Shown: positions 1-8,775 of the stretch, one piece after another
Layout of the letters: the number at the start of each line of letters is the position of its first letter
Numbering within the stretch: position 1 is the first letter of the stretch
Assembly (NCBI RefSeq): GCF_024448935.1
Contig: NZ_JAMOIE010000006.1
Span: 1-64,000, forward strand
Direction: 5' to 3'
Length of the DNA stretch: 64,000 nt
Source of the DNA: Stutzerimonas stutzeri
GTDB lineage: Bacteria; Pseudomonadota; Gammaproteobacteria; Pseudomonadales; Pseudomonadaceae
Program-made: the position numbers and the translations under genes
The notes under the pieces: generated by a model
Told to the model about the DNA's origin: nothing
The model's database searches: none
What the model saw: only the letters and a program-made list of their open reading frames with translations

Positions 1-65
1 GGCAGCCATTCCAGTGGCAGCCTGACCCAAACACAATAGCCTCCGCGATACCCGGGGCGGTTCAT
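1..65 (-). CDS. partial reading frame in the istB position
   Basis: Downstream of istA, after a 17-nt gap with a weak purine-rich stretch, an ATG at 65 opens a frame that runs off the left window edge. Gene order in IS21 elements predicts the IstB ATPase helper here, but the 21 visible residues (beginning MNRPGYRGGY) do not resemble any IstB start that I remember. It could be a damaged istB, a different gene after a deletion, or a chance frame. Confidence 0.2.
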   Translation of the reverse strand, partial: MNRPGYRGGYCVWVRLPLEWL

Positions 66-82
66 GGTGAGTTTCCTTGTGT

Positions 83-1612
83 TCAGTGGTAGTAGCCGGG
101 GCCGCGCAGGTTGGCGTGGTCGTCCGGCAGCAGGGGCAGGTGCTGCTGGGCCAGCGGCAGGTTTTCCAGCCCCTGGCGCAGGATCGATTCGAGGCTCTTG
201 TAACTGCACGCACCGAGGCTGATGGCGCGACGGCAGGCCAACTCCAAGCGCACTTCGCCATGGGTCTTGCCCAGGCGCAGGATGCCCAGGCAGGCCCGGT
301 AGCCCTGCTGCGGATGGATGCGCCGTTCGAGGATGTGCCGGATCACGCCGGCGGTGTTCGGCCCGGTCTGCTCGGCCCAGCGGATCAGCCGTTGCGGCGT
401 CCACTCGGCATGCTCGCGATGGCTCTTGGGCATGTGCTCGGCCTGCGTGCTGTGCCTGCCCTTGTGCATTGAGCGCAGGTGGCTGGCCACTCGCTGGTTG
501 GCGTGGAAAAACTCGACGGTGCGCGCCGTCAGGCGCACCTCCAGCTGCTTCTTCACCAGTTGATACGGCACCGAGTAGTAATGCCCATCGACCTCGACGT
601 GGTAGTCGATGTGCACCCGCGCCTTCTTCCACTCGGCGTAGACGTAGGGTTGCTCCGGCAGGGGGCGCAGCGCCGGACGATCCAGGCTGTCGAAGGCCGA
701 CTGCCGGGAGCCCGGCAGCTTCTTGAACGGGCGTTGGTTGAGCCGCTCCAGCAGCCCGGCGATGGCCGTGTTGAGTTCGTCCAAGGAGAAGAACTGCCGA
801 TTCCTCAGTGCGGCGAGGATCCAACGCTCGACCACCTGCACGCCGACTTCGGCCTTGGCCTTGTCGCGCGGTTTGCGTGCCCGCGCCGGCACCACCGCCA
901 CGCCATAGTGCTCGGCCAGATCGCGGTAGCTGGGGTTGATGTCCGGCTCGTAGCGGTGACTCTTGCTCACCGCGCTGCGCAGGTTGTCCGGCACCACGAT
1001 CTCCGGCACGCCGCCGAGGAAGGCGAAGCAGCGGGCATGGGAGCCTAGCCAGTCCGGCAGCTGCTGCGACCAGGTGGCTTCGGCGAAGGTGTAGCTGGAC
1101 GCGCCGAGCACCGCGACGAACACCTGCGCCTGGCGGATCTCGCCGCTGTGGCGATCGATAACCGGCACCGTCTGGCCGGCATAGTCGACGAACAGCTTCT
1201 CGCCGACGCGGTGCTCCTGACGCATCACCACGTCCAACTTGCCCTGCCAGGCTCGGTAGTGCTCACAGAACCAGCTGTACTGAAAGCCCTGAGGCTGGCT
1301 CAGGCGGTACTCCTGCCAGAGCAGCGCCAGGGTCACCCCGGGGCGGCGCAGTTCGGCATGCACCCATGCCCAATCGGGTAAAGGCCGCTTCTCACTGGCA
1401 ACCGCCGGGGCCGGCGGGAACAGTTGCTGCTCCAACTCGGCATCGGACAACGAACAGGGCCAGGTGAGGCCGCTGGCGGCAAAACGGCAGAGGTAATCAC
1501 CGGCACTGCTGTGGCCAATGCCCAGGCTGCGGGCGATCTTGCGCACGGACAGGCCGCAGTCGAACTTGAGGCGTAACACCTCTCGGATTTTACGCATGGA
1601 TAAACGCTCCAC
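83..1612 (-). CDS. istA: IS21-family transposase IstA
   Basis: DDE transposase that cuts and joins the ends of an IS21-type insertion sequence. The N-terminus has a helix-turn-helix (residues about 8-35, SVRKIARSLGIGHSSA). The RNase H-like core shows plausible catalytic residues D143 (FVDYAG), D209 (VPDN) and E255 (KAEVGVQVVE). The length of 509 aa is normal for IstA, and the C-terminal HANLRGPGYYH ending is typical of the family. The 188 bp upstream hold the repeat array expected at the istA-side end of the element. The gene looks intact. Whether the element is active depends on istB, which lies outside the window. Confidence 0.93.
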   Translation of the reverse strand: MERLSMRKIREVLRLKFDCGLSVRKIARSLGIGHSSAGDYLCRFAASGLTWPCSLSDAELEQQLFPPAPAVASEKRPLPDWAWVHAELRRPGVTLALLWQEYRLSQPQGFQYSWFCEHYRAWQGKLDVVMRQEHRVGEKLFVDYAGQTVPVIDRHSGEIRQAQVFVAVLGASSYTFAEATWSQQLPDWLGSHARCFAFLGGVPEIVVPDNLRSAVSKSHRYEPDINPSYRDLAEHYGVAVVPARARKPRDKAKAEVGVQVVERWILAALRNRQFFSLDELNTAIAGLLERLNQRPFKKLPGSRQSAFDSLDRPALRPLPEQPYVYAEWKKARVHIDYHVEVDGHYYSVPYQLVKKQLEVRLTARTVEFFHANQRVASHLRSMHKGRHSTQAEHMPKSHREHAEWTPQRLIRWAEQTGPNTAGVIRHILERRIHPQQGYRACLGILRLGKTHGEVRLELACRRAISLGACSYKSLESILRQGLENLPLAQQHLPLLPDDHANLRGPGYYH

Positions 1613-1683
1613 AACGACCTCTCTGCTTCGAAAAAGAGATCGATGGTAGTGAATAAATCCTGCGTGGCTGCCTGCCTGGAAAG

Positions 1684-1798
1684 TGTCCGGATGACCGCGG
1701 AATCGGTGTCCGGATGCTCGTGGAATGAGTGTCCGGATCAGCGTGGAATCACTGTCCGGATGTGCGTGGAATGGGTGTCCGAGTCAGCGTGGAATCCG
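1684..1798. repeat. five 23-bp direct repeats at the IS21 end
   Basis: Copies start at 1684, 1707, 1730, 1753 and 1776, exactly 23 bp apart. Each has the form TGTCCGGAT, about 4 variable bases, GTGGAAT, then 3 variable bases. The last copy is diverged (TGTCCGAGT). Such multiple repeats are the transposase-binding sites of IS21-family termini. Confidence 0.9.
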
Positions 1799-1800
1799 CA

Positions 1801-2325
1801 AGTAAGATGATTGCGGCGCCAGAACGTAAAGTATCCGATGCCAATGGCATTATCCTGACTCCAATCGATCTGGCTAAGGAAGATCCGGCACTGTTTGGGC
1901 ATTTCCAGCTCCACGAGCAGGCCAGGGACGCAGAAGTCCAAGCCGTGAGTAGTTGGTATCGTAGCGGTTCCGGGCCAGCCCCAACTCAGGGGGGAGTATG
2001 GGTAGGTGGGAGCATTCTCGTGCCCCTGGCTGGGCAAAACCCGCCGGCCAACGCCATCATGAACAGCATCGATTACACATGGGATAACACCAACCTGCGC
2101 GGCTGGGACAGCCAGGTTAGTGTACGTCTGATCATCCAGGCTGGGTCGAATGCCTGGGAGGCGAATGTGACTGCGGCCAACGTCGGCTCAATCAGTGCAG
2201 CTGGGGCCAATATTCCTGCAAACGCGCAGCTACAGTTCCAGATGAGGGTTGGTACGCTGCAGGTGAGCCTGTTCAACCCACCCTATATTTCAACGAACTC
2301 GGTGCGGGTCCATTACACGTATTGA
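1801..2325 (+). pseudogene. FlhE-like secreted protein, 5' end removed by IS21
   Basis: An open frame continues from inside the IS21 end through 1801 to TGA at 2323-2325. The first ATG outside the IS is at 1807 and has no ribosome-binding site, and no signal peptide remains, so the original start was probably lost at the IS junction. The C-terminal half has the layout seen in the intact proteins at 8338 and 12081: a NSIDYTWDN strand, a middle ending in an FQMRVG-like strand, and a last strand SVRVHYTY. This matches the FlhE fold as I remember it, but the Cys pair of the other two is absent. It may still be expressed from an IS-borne promoter. Confidence 0.6.
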
Positions 2326-2333
2326 TCCTCACA

Positions 2334-2365
2334 CCATCACCAGCATCGAAAGATGCCGGTGATGG
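2334..2365 (-). terminator. hairpin between convergent genes
   Basis: 14-bp stem (CCATCACC.GCATC) with a 4-nt loop. The one non-Watson-Crick pair is G-U if read on the minus strand but A-C on the plus strand, so it probably serves the minus-strand gene ending at 2373. There is no clear U-tract. Confidence 0.5.
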
Positions 2366-2372
2366 AATCTGG

Positions 2373-2900
2373 TTATCCCAGTCGTTTGAGAAAATCACTT
2401 ACGGCTGATTGAGAAATCACCGGACTGCGTTCAGCCAGTCCAGCAATGTTCTTCTCTTTGTTGCCCTCCAAGTATTCTCGTGTCACCGCACCTTGCAAAT
2501 GCCCATCAGCCCGATCCAATGCGATGAACAGGGCTGCCTGTTGAGCGGCAGGGTTATTGGTCGCAGGCCACCCCACCAGATTTTTGTCCTCAGGCGTCAG
2601 CACTTGGTTGAGGTCAATTCTTTTCCATTCATGACCATCTGGGCCGGTTGCATGGGCAATGCCTGCTGATGATGTTGTCCAGTTCCAGCCATCGTCACTG
2701 GTCGTGCTGCTGGCAGTTGATCGTTCCTGCTCATTCTGTGCGGCTAGTAGCGCTTCAGCAGACAGGGAAACGGTGTAGCTGCCGCTGCTTGCGGGACTCG
2801 GGTTCGCTGAGTCGCCATTGCTAACTGCCTGGGTCGTTCTACTCGAAGGCGTCGAATAGTTCGAGGGCAGGCCGGATGAGTAAAAACTACTGATTTGCAT
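2373..2900 (-). CDS. uncharacterised Ser/Ala-rich protein, paralogue of 2980-3465
   Basis: 175 aa, not assigned to a known family. It has no signal peptide. The N-terminus is MQISSFYSSG, followed by a low-complexity Ser/Thr/Ala linker with a VSLSAEA motif (about residues 44-50) and then a folded C-terminal half. That half shares LTPEDKNLVGWP, IALDRADGHLQG and NIAGLAERS with the next upstream gene. The start at 2900 has an AAGGAT ribosome-binding site. It is convergent with the FlhE-like remnant. The N-terminal style resembles exported or effector-like proteins, but that is inference only. Confidence 0.75.
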   Translation of the reverse strand: MQISSFYSSGLPSNYSTPSSRTTQAVSNGDSANPSPASSGSYTVSLSAEALLAAQNEQERSTASSTTSDDGWNWTTSSAGIAHATGPDGHEWKRIDLNQVLTPEDKNLVGWPATNNPAAQQAALFIALDRADGHLQGAVTREYLEGNKEKNIAGLAERSPVISQSAVSDFLKRLG

Positions 2901-2979
2901 GTCTCAAATCCTTGTCAGAAAGGGAGTCAGTTCCCGCTTTCAAGCAGGTGGATGAAACGGGTTAATGGCACTGCATGCC

Positions 2980-3465
2980 TCATCCGGCGAGTCGTTCCAG
3001 TAACTCATCGACAACCCTGGAAGTGATGCCACCTTCCCCTTGGCTTCTTTCAGCCAAACCGACCATATTCAGTTCAGGATTGCCTACCAAGTAGTCTCTG
3101 GTGATCGGCCCCTGCAGGCTGCCATCTTTGCGATCTAGGGCAATGTAAATGGCAGCCCAGTTTGGCTGGGCATCTGGCCATCCGGTCAGGCGCTTATCTT
3201 CATCAGTGAGTAGATTTTCCAGATCAATCTTCTCAAGCGCGATAGCCGAGTTTCCGCTGGTCGCTGTAACAGCGCCTGTTGCATTAACGGCTTTGGTGGC
3301 GATGTTATCTGTCCCCATCTGGGCAGCCATCAGTGCGGCGAAAGACGAAGTCTGTGAGTCAAGATTCGGCGATGTGCCCTGTGCCGCAGCGCTTGAGTTA
3401 TCAGTCGTCTGAGTATTCTTGTTCAAGGCGGAGTAAAGCCCAGAATAGGAGTTGTCGATTTGCAT
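2980..3465 (-). CDS. uncharacterised Ser/Ala-rich protein, paralogue of 2373-2900
   Basis: 161 aa, starting MQIDNSYSGL. The domain order is the same as in the downstream paralogue: a Ser/Thr/Ala-rich N-terminal half without signal peptide, then LLTDEDKRLTGWP, IALDRKDGSLQGPITRDYL and NMVGLAERS. The start is supported by GAGGACA nine bases upstream. The two genes are 79 nt apart and probably co-transcribed. The repeated DRxDGxLxG motif does not fit an EF-hand loop. Function unknown. Confidence 0.75.
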   Translation of the reverse strand: MQIDNSYSGLYSALNKNTQTTDNSSAAAQGTSPNLDSQTSSFAALMAAQMGTDNIATKAVNATGAVTATSGNSAIALEKIDLENLLTDEDKRLTGWPDAQPNWAAIYIALDRKDGSLQGPITRDYLVGNPELNMVGLAERSQGEGGITSRVVDELLERLAG

Positions 3466-4167
3466 GTGTCATGTCCTCGTAGACGGCATGTTCCCGGCAG
3501 TGTCCGTCAAGTCGGTGAAATTCCCTGTATTTAAAGCAAGTTTCACTCCAAGTTGTTCTGATGAAAGAAACTGGACTTAACTCGTTGGGTTTTAACGGTT
3601 TTTTAATCGATGCTGCGATGCGGGAGGCAAAAATCGAGTTACCAGGCGGCAAAGAATTGCCGGAAGATAGGTAGGCAGTTCCAACGCAAATTATAGGGCG
3701 TTCCCCGGGCAGGCCGGGGCGCGCTGTCGTGCATGGCATCGAGCCGCTACGCGTCTCGCCCCTTCGGGCTTCCATCGCTAACGCCTACGGCCCGGCTTCC
3801 AGCTTCGGGCCTGCGCGCTTCGCTTGCGTGCGGTCGGCACATGCCTGGTGGTTGTTGCCTGTCCAGCCATCTTTCCTGACCTCATCACCTTGTCCGCGAC
3901 TGTAGCCCGTGGCCGCGTGCCGTCAAGGCGCGCCAGGCCGTGTCCTCGGCTGCGCCTGCGGGCCGCACCAACCTGGCGCTTCCTCCTTGACGGCCCACGT
4001 CCGTGGGCTCCTGACCGTCGCGGGCGATGAACTCAGGAAAGACGGTGGCAACAAGACCAACCGGGTTCTTCGTGCCAACCGCACCGAACAGCCGAAAGGT
4101 TGGGCTCCGAATCTAGGAATCCGGTGTGCGGTTTGAACAGCAAACCTTTTTTGTCAGGAGAAAGACC
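3466..4167. other. intergenic region between the Ser/Ala-rich pair and the DUF932 segment
   Basis: No convincing gene. The first 190 bp are AT-richer and would hold the divergent promoter of 3465. From about 3690 the DNA becomes GC-rich and palindrome-rich, in a style common in broad-host-range plasmids and ICEs. The change in composition marks a likely junction between two segments of different origin. Confidence 0.5.
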
Positions 4168-4992
4168 ATGCTTGCATCCCGTTTCGCTTCCCGTTCCCCG
4201 GTGCTTCGCAGCGACTTCCCGCTGTCCGATGACCAGATCAGAGCCGTGGTGCCGTCCATCTATGCCGACACACCACACCAGAGCCGTTCAGAACGCTACA
4301 GCTATATCCCCACAGCTGCCGTGCTGACGGAACTGCGGAAAGAGGGATTTCAGCCCTTCATGGTGACGCAAACCCGCGTCCGTAACGAGGACCGCCGCGA
4401 CTTCACCAAGCACATGATCCGCCTGCGCCATGCCAATCAAGTCAATGACAGCATCGCCAACGAAATTATTTTGCTGAACTCGCACGATGGCACCAGCAGC
4501 TATCAGATGCTGGCGGGAGCGTTCAGGTTTGTCTGCGCTAATGGTCTGGTATGCGGCGACACCGTGGCCGATGTGCGCATTCCGCATAAAGGTGATGTTA
4601 CCGGGCAGGTCATTGAAGGCGCTTACGAGGTGTTGAGCGGCTTTGAACGGGCGCAGGAGTCCCGCGAAGCCATGCAGGCCATCACCTTGGATGCAGGCGA
4701 AGCAGAAATATTCGCACGCGCCGCGTTGGCCTTGAAGTACGACGACCCGGACAAGCCCGCGCCCATCACGGAAAGTCAGATTCTGATGCCGCGCCGGTAT
4801 GACGATCGCCGCCCCGATCTGTGGATGGCCTTCAACCGCATACAGGAAAACCTGATCAAAGGCGGTTTGCGTGGCCGCAGCGCCAACGGTCGCCGCCAAA
4901 GCACCCGAGCGGTACAAGGCATTGACTCCGACATTCGCCTGAATCGCGCCCTGTGGCTGCTGGCTGAGGGTATGCGCCAGTTGAAAGCCTGA
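4168..4992 (+). CDS. DUF932 family protein (copy 1)
   Basis: 274 aa. DUF932 proteins are widespread on plasmids and ICEs and their biochemical role is unknown. The start at 4168 (MLASRFASRS) follows CAGGAGAAAGACC and is preferred over the upstream in-frame ATG at 4126. Most of the chain aligns with the second DUF932 protein at 51195-52022 on the opposite strand, sharing SRYSYIPTA-like, NSHDGTSSYQMLAG, GQVIEGAYEVL and LNRALW segments; I estimate roughly 80% identity by eye. It is followed 80 bp later by a ParB-like gene in the same orientation, a pairing common on plasmids. Confidence 0.88.
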   Translation: MLASRFASRSPVLRSDFPLSDDQIRAVVPSIYADTPHQSRSERYSYIPTAAVLTELRKEGFQPFMVTQTRVRNEDRRDFTKHMIRLRHANQVNDSIANEIILLNSHDGTSSYQMLAGAFRFVCANGLVCGDTVADVRIPHKGDVTGQVIEGAYEVLSGFERAQESREAMQAITLDAGEAEIFARAALALKYDDPDKPAPITESQILMPRRYDDRRPDLWMAFNRIQENLIKGGLRGRSANGRRQSTRAVQGIDSDIRLNRALWLLAEGMRQLKA

Positions 4993-5072
4993 CCCCTGCG
5001 CGGCAAGGGGCAGGCAGCACCCCTTGCCGCTTCTTTCACTGCTGCATTCCAGAACCGAAAGGAGTTTTCATC

Positions 5073-7103
5073 ATGCACGCCATTACTCAAACCGAATCCA
5101 AAACCATCACCACACACGAAACTACAGCCCCAGCACAAAGCCTGATTCTGGTGCCGTTGTCACAGCTGCGCCGCTCGCGCCGTAACGTGCGCAAAACCGC
5201 AGGCCAGTCCATTGAGGCGCTGGCGTCGAGCATTGAGCGTGTTGGCTTGCTGCAAAATCTGACCGTGATTCTTGCTGTCGATGGCAAGCATTACGAAGTA
5301 GTAGCCGGTGGCCGCAGGCTCGCCGCATTGAAGCTGCTGGCAAAAAAACGTCGTTTGCCCAAGGATTGGGAGGTGCCTTGCCTAATCGTGGCCGATGGCA
5401 GCGCCCGCACAGCCAGCCTCACCGAGAACGTGCAGCGCGAAGCCATGCATCCGGCAGACCAGTTTGAAGCCTTCGCGGCGCTGGTGGTCGAAGGCCGCCC
5501 CGTTGAGGATATTGCGGCTGACTTCTCCGTTACGCCGCTTGTGGTGCAGCGCCGCTTGAAGCTGGCGAACGTCTCGCCGCGCCTGATGGCCGACTATCGG
5601 GCCGATGCCGTCACGCTCGATCAGTTGATGGCGCTTGCCATCACCGACGATCACACGGCACAGGAAGCCGCGTTCTACGATGCGCCAACGTGGCAGCGCA
5701 GTCCGCACAGCCTGCGCGAACGCCTGACCGAGCGCGAAATCGACGCTTATCGCCATCCGCTGGTGCGCTTCGTCGGGCTGGACAACTACGAAGCCGCAGG
5801 CGGCGGCATCCGCCGCGACTTGTTCGCGGAAGGCGATGCGGGCGTGTATCTGACCGATGCTGCGCTGCTGGAAAGGCTGGCGCAAGACAAACTGACAGAT
5901 ATTGCCGCCGCTGTCCGCGCCGAGGGTTGGGCGTGGGTGGATGCCACGCCGGGTGTGACCCATGCCGACCTGCACGCTTTCCAACGCGCCCCGAGGGAGC
6001 GCCGCGAACCGAACAAGCGCGAAGTCGCACGCATCGAGAAGTTGCAAGCCAAGATGCACGAACTGGCCGAGGCCGTGGATGGCGCGCTGGACGCTGACGA
6101 CGAGGAAAAGGCCGATGCCTTGCAAGAGGAAGGCAAAGCCGTGGGCGAGCAGTTGCAGGCGCTGCAAGATGGCTTGCAGGGCTACAGCCCGAATGTGAAG
6201 GCCGCAGCCGGTGCCATCGTCACTATCGACCGCAACGGCGAGGCCGTTATTCATCGCGGCCTGATGCGCGAAGCTGAGGCCAAGGCGCTGCGCACGCCGG
6301 AACGGCTGCGACAGGGGCTCAGCGGTGAGGATGCCGAGAACGACGAAGGCGAGAGCGCAGACGAGACGCAAGCCCCCGCCATGTCTGACCGACTGGCGCA
6401 ACGCTTGAGCGTGCATCGTACCGCCGCGCTGCAAATCGAAGTAGCCCGGCATCCGCAAGCTGCGCTGGCCGCCGTGGTGCATGGCATGGCGCAAACCATT
6501 TTGCAGCAACGTCAATACAGTCACGATCTGCCGCTGGGCGTACGCCTGACCGTGCAAGACCGGCTGGAGGGCATGGCCCCTGACTGGCCCGAGTCGCCCG
6601 CCGCCGTGGCCCTGCGCAAGTTGCAGCAGGTCGCGGGCGAAGTGCTGCCGCAGGACAGCGCCGAACTGTTCGCCGCGCTGCTGGCGATGGAGCAAGGCGA
6701 GCTGGTACGGCTACTGGCAGTTTGCGTGGCGGCTACTGTGGACGTGGTGACACCACGCGCTACGGCGCAGCAGCCGGGCGCGGAGCTGGCGCAGGCAGTG
6801 AGTCTCGACATGGCCGTATGGTGGCAGCCGACCGCAGAAGGTTACTTCATGCACGTTCCGAAGGCCGCGATCCTGCAAGCTGTGGGCGAGTATGCGCCGG
6901 AGCACGTCAACCGGCTGGCGAAATTGAAGAAGGCCGACATCGCGCGCGAGGCCGAGCGGCTGGCCGATGGCACCGGCTGGATGCCTGCCGTCTTCAAGGC
7001 CGAAGGTCCGCAGGAGGACATACAGGAAGAAGGCCCGGAGCAGGGTGCCCCGGACGGTACCGAATGCGTGGCGGATGAACCCGGCGAGGCGCTGGTCGCC
7101 TGA
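5073..7103 (+). CDS. ParB/RepB/Spo0J-like DNA-binding protein
   Basis: 676 aa, ParB superfamily. The N-terminal ParB nuclease-like domain (about residues 28-125) shows VGLLQNLTV, YEVVAGGRRLAAL and LTENVQREAMHPADQFEAF. A helix-turn-helix follows (about 145-170, DIAADFSVTPLVVQRRLKL). The long C-terminal extension contains acidic coiled-coil stretches (about 315-365) and is far longer than chromosomal ParB (about 290 aa), as in plasmid and ICE accessory ParB proteins. The start has a strong AAAGGAG. No ParA lies beside it, so a true partition role is doubtful; regulation or DNA processing is equally possible. Confidence 0.88.
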   Translation: MHAITQTESKTITTHETTAPAQSLILVPLSQLRRSRRNVRKTAGQSIEALASSIERVGLLQNLTVILAVDGKHYEVVAGGRRLAALKLLAKKRRLPKDWEVPCLIVADGSARTASLTENVQREAMHPADQFEAFAALVVEGRPVEDIAADFSVTPLVVQRRLKLANVSPRLMADYRADAVTLDQLMALAITDDHTAQEAAFYDAPTWQRSPHSLRERLTEREIDAYRHPLVRFVGLDNYEAAGGGIRRDLFAEGDAGVYLTDAALLERLAQDKLTDIAAAVRAEGWAWVDATPGVTHADLHAFQRAPRERREPNKREVARIEKLQAKMHELAEAVDGALDADDEEKADALQEEGKAVGEQLQALQDGLQGYSPNVKAAAGAIVTIDRNGEAVIHRGLMREAEAKALRTPERLRQGLSGEDAENDEGESADETQAPAMSDRLAQRLSVHRTAALQIEVARHPQAALAAVVHGMAQTILQQRQYSHDLPLGVRLTVQDRLEGMAPDWPESPAAVALRKLQQVAGEVLPQDSAELFAALLAMEQGELVRLLAVCVAATVDVVTPRATAQQPGAELAQAVSLDMAVWWQPTAEGYFMHVPKAAILQAVGEYAPEHVNRLAKLKKADIAREAERLADGTGWMPAVFKAEGPQEDIQEEGPEQGAPDGTECVADEPGEALVA

Positions 7104-7174
7104 ACCGCACCAAAGGTAAGCGCCCCGGCTACCGGGGCGCTTCGCTTGGAAGGAGAAGTTCCATGCCCCGCCCC

Positions 7175-7651
7175 CTATTCGGAACGCCCATGCAGGGCCA
7201 GCGCCATGAAGTAGTCGGGCGGTACGCCCGGCAGTTGCAGGCCCGCATGGGCCTGAAAGCCAAAGCGCCCGTAGTACGCGGGATCTCCCAACAGCACGCA
7301 ACCTGCGGCCCGCATGGTCCGCAGTTCGGACAGCGCCTGTTCCATCAGGCGTGAACCGATGCCTTGCCCCTGCCGTTGCGGCAGGACGGAGATCGGCCCC
7401 AGTCCATACCAGCCCTCGGCCTGCTGGTGGTGGCCATCGGTGATTGTGACGGGGGACAGCGCAACGTGGCCGACGATCTGTCCGTGTTCTTCGGCCACGA
7501 TGGAAAGCGTCAGTTCGTTGGCTGCGCGCAAGGCACGCACGATGAATTGCTCGGTATGGCTGGTGTGCGGTGCATCGGCGAAAGCCGCAACCGTGACGGC
7601 TTCGATGGCGGCAATGTCGTCCGGGGTTTCGTGTCGGAGCTGGAGGGTCAT
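7175..7651 (-). CDS. GNAT family N-acetyltransferase (YhbS-like)
   Basis: 158 aa starting MTLQLRHETPDDI. The GNAT acetyl-CoA loop is visible as LPQRQGQGIGSRLMEQAL (about residues 82-99), followed by LLGDPAYYGRFGF, typical of the YhbS branch. Substrate unknown. It lies convergent to the ParB-like gene and is probably cargo or a chromosomal passenger in this segment. The long upstream frame extension is not supported as coding. Confidence 0.85.
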   Translation of the reverse strand: MTLQLRHETPDDIAAIEAVTVAAFADAPHTSHTEQFIVRALRAANELTLSIVAEEHGQIVGHVALSPVTITDGHHQQAEGWYGLGPISVLPQRQGQGIGSRLMEQALSELRTMRAAGCVLLGDPAYYGRFGFQAHAGLQLPGVPPDYFMALALHGRSE

Positions 7652-8337
7652 GGGCTTGTCTTCAATGGCTTCCTGAAAATATAGAACGGCCTGGGCGTGT
7701 CGGCGCATAGCGCCGCCGGGCTTTCGGGCTGCGCCCCGTGCCGACTTCGCTGTCACGGCCATTCGGCTTCAATCCCTCACGCCTTCGCGCCTGCGGCGCT
7801 GCGCGCTGCGTTTGCCTCCAGGGGAAAGCCCTGCGGCTATCCCCGCCGCGCACAGCTTGGCGCCCCTGAATGCTGCCGAACCGGCTACGCCGGATCGGCC
7901 CGAGCGACGCCCCGTCGCGATGGGCGGGGCGCGGGGCTACGCCCCGGCTTGCTGCGGCAGGTTGCACGCTCGCGTGCCGTCCTCGACGCTGGCGGTTCTT
8001 GCCCATCACGTCACGAAGGACAGTTCATCGCATAGGATTTGCGCAAGCCTCTTTCTTCGCAACGGCTACCGGCAATTATCCTGCCGTCAGACGGCAAACT
8101 TTTGCCGCATCGCTCGCTGTAATTCGGCCAAACCTAATCCCTGGATCGCCCAAAGCGCGATCGAGGCTCATAAAAAGCAGGCAAGGCAACTTGGCATGAT
8201 ATGTGCTTTAGCTCATATGTGTCATAGGATCGACGTGCGCTCTTGCCTGATTCAGATCAGGCCGTATCCACTTACGGAGCTTTGTTCATCCGGGCCTGAG
8301 GTTAGTAAGGATGAACACCCAAGATGGAGTTGTTGAA
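7652..8337. other. palindrome-rich intergenic region
   Basis: No supported gene. 7690-8030 is very GC-rich with many short palindromes (GCTACGC-type hairpins such as GGGGCTACGCCCC), like the DNA at 3690-4000. From about 8040 the composition drops sharply toward AT before the secreted-protein gene. The two GC-rich blocks bracket the DUF932/ParB/GNAT segment and may mark its borders. Confidence 0.5.
8284..8316. promoter_or_regulatory. 8-bp inverted repeat upstream of the FlhE-like gene
   Basis: GTTCATCC, 17 nt, then GGATGAAC, ending 21 nt before the start codon at 8338. It could be an operator or a leader hairpin. No promoter elements were assigned. Confidence 0.3.
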
Positions 8338-8763
8338 ATGAAAAAACTGAACTGGAAGCAGAGCATCGCAGTGGTAGCACTTTGTGCTGCAGGCACCGTC
8401 GCACAGGCAGCGGGCGCTTATGTAAGTAATGCAGTTGGAGCGAATATAACCACTCCAAATACCTGGTTCCGTACGAACTTCCCGATTGTCGGTTCTCCAC
8501 CTCCTGCCGGGTCAACCGTTAGCGCGGTAAGCTGGAATTACGGTATAGGGACTATTCCTTCGGGTGGTACTTTTGCCGCTCGGCTCTGCCACGGCACTAC
8601 ATTAAGCTGTATTGACGTTACTAATGTGAAAAGCGGGTCCTCCTCTGTCTTTGCTGGGCGCCCGGCAACATCAGCTTTTTTCTTGGAGTACAGGATTAAT
8701 CGGACCACAGCGTTCCCGCAGGTATATGGGCAGTCTGCTCAGCTTATCGTGAACTGGAACTGA
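8338..8763 (+). CDS. FlhE-like secreted protein
   Basis: 141 aa with an N-terminal signal peptide ending near AQAA (residue about 24), so probably periplasmic. The mature part follows the FlhE pattern: an AVSWNYG strand, PSGGTFAARLC, a second Cys in LSCIDV, FAGRPATSAFFLEYRI, and a terminal strand QSAQLIVNWN (FlhE ends VIVNYR). FlhE is a small periplasmic protein of flagellar gene clusters; no flagellar gene is nearby here. The start has GGAG 11 nt upstream. It sits 78 bp before a pair of duplicated genes on the same strand, with a hairpin between. Confidence 0.7.
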   Translation: MKKLNWKQSIAVVALCAAGTVAQAAGAYVSNAVGANITTPNTWFRTNFPIVGSPPPAGSTVSAVSWNYGIGTIPSGGTFAARLCHGTTLSCIDVTNVKSGSSSVFAGRPATSAFFLEYRINRTTAFPQVYGQSAQLIVNWN

Positions 8764-8775
8764 GCTAGCTAAGAG

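Larger units (their letters stand above)
1..1800 (-). mobile_element. IS21-family insertion sequence (partial)
   Basis: Contains istA and its left terminal region. Read on the minus strand, the element starts at 1800 with TGCGGATTCCACG; IS21 elements begin with TG. The other end lies outside the window. Insertion at 1800/1801 removed the upstream part of a small gene that now begins at 1801. Confidence 0.85.

Noticed and set aside
1684-1798. Five regularly spaced repeats resembling a small CRISPR array
   Set aside because: The 23-bp unit has no separate spacers; the repeats abut and lie at the end of an IS21 element.
2373-3465. DRxDGxLxG motif as an EF-hand calcium loop
   Set aside because: The acidic residues do not fall on loop positions 1, 3, 5 and 12.
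3475-3560. Sigma-28-like promoter before the gene at 3465
   Set aside because: A TAAA and a CCGA-like box can be found, but spacing and -10 sequence fit poorly.
5382-6695. 437-aa antisense frame inside the ParB-like gene
   Set aside because: Composition is a shadow of the GC-rich codons on the plus strand; no ribosome-binding site and no recognisable motif.
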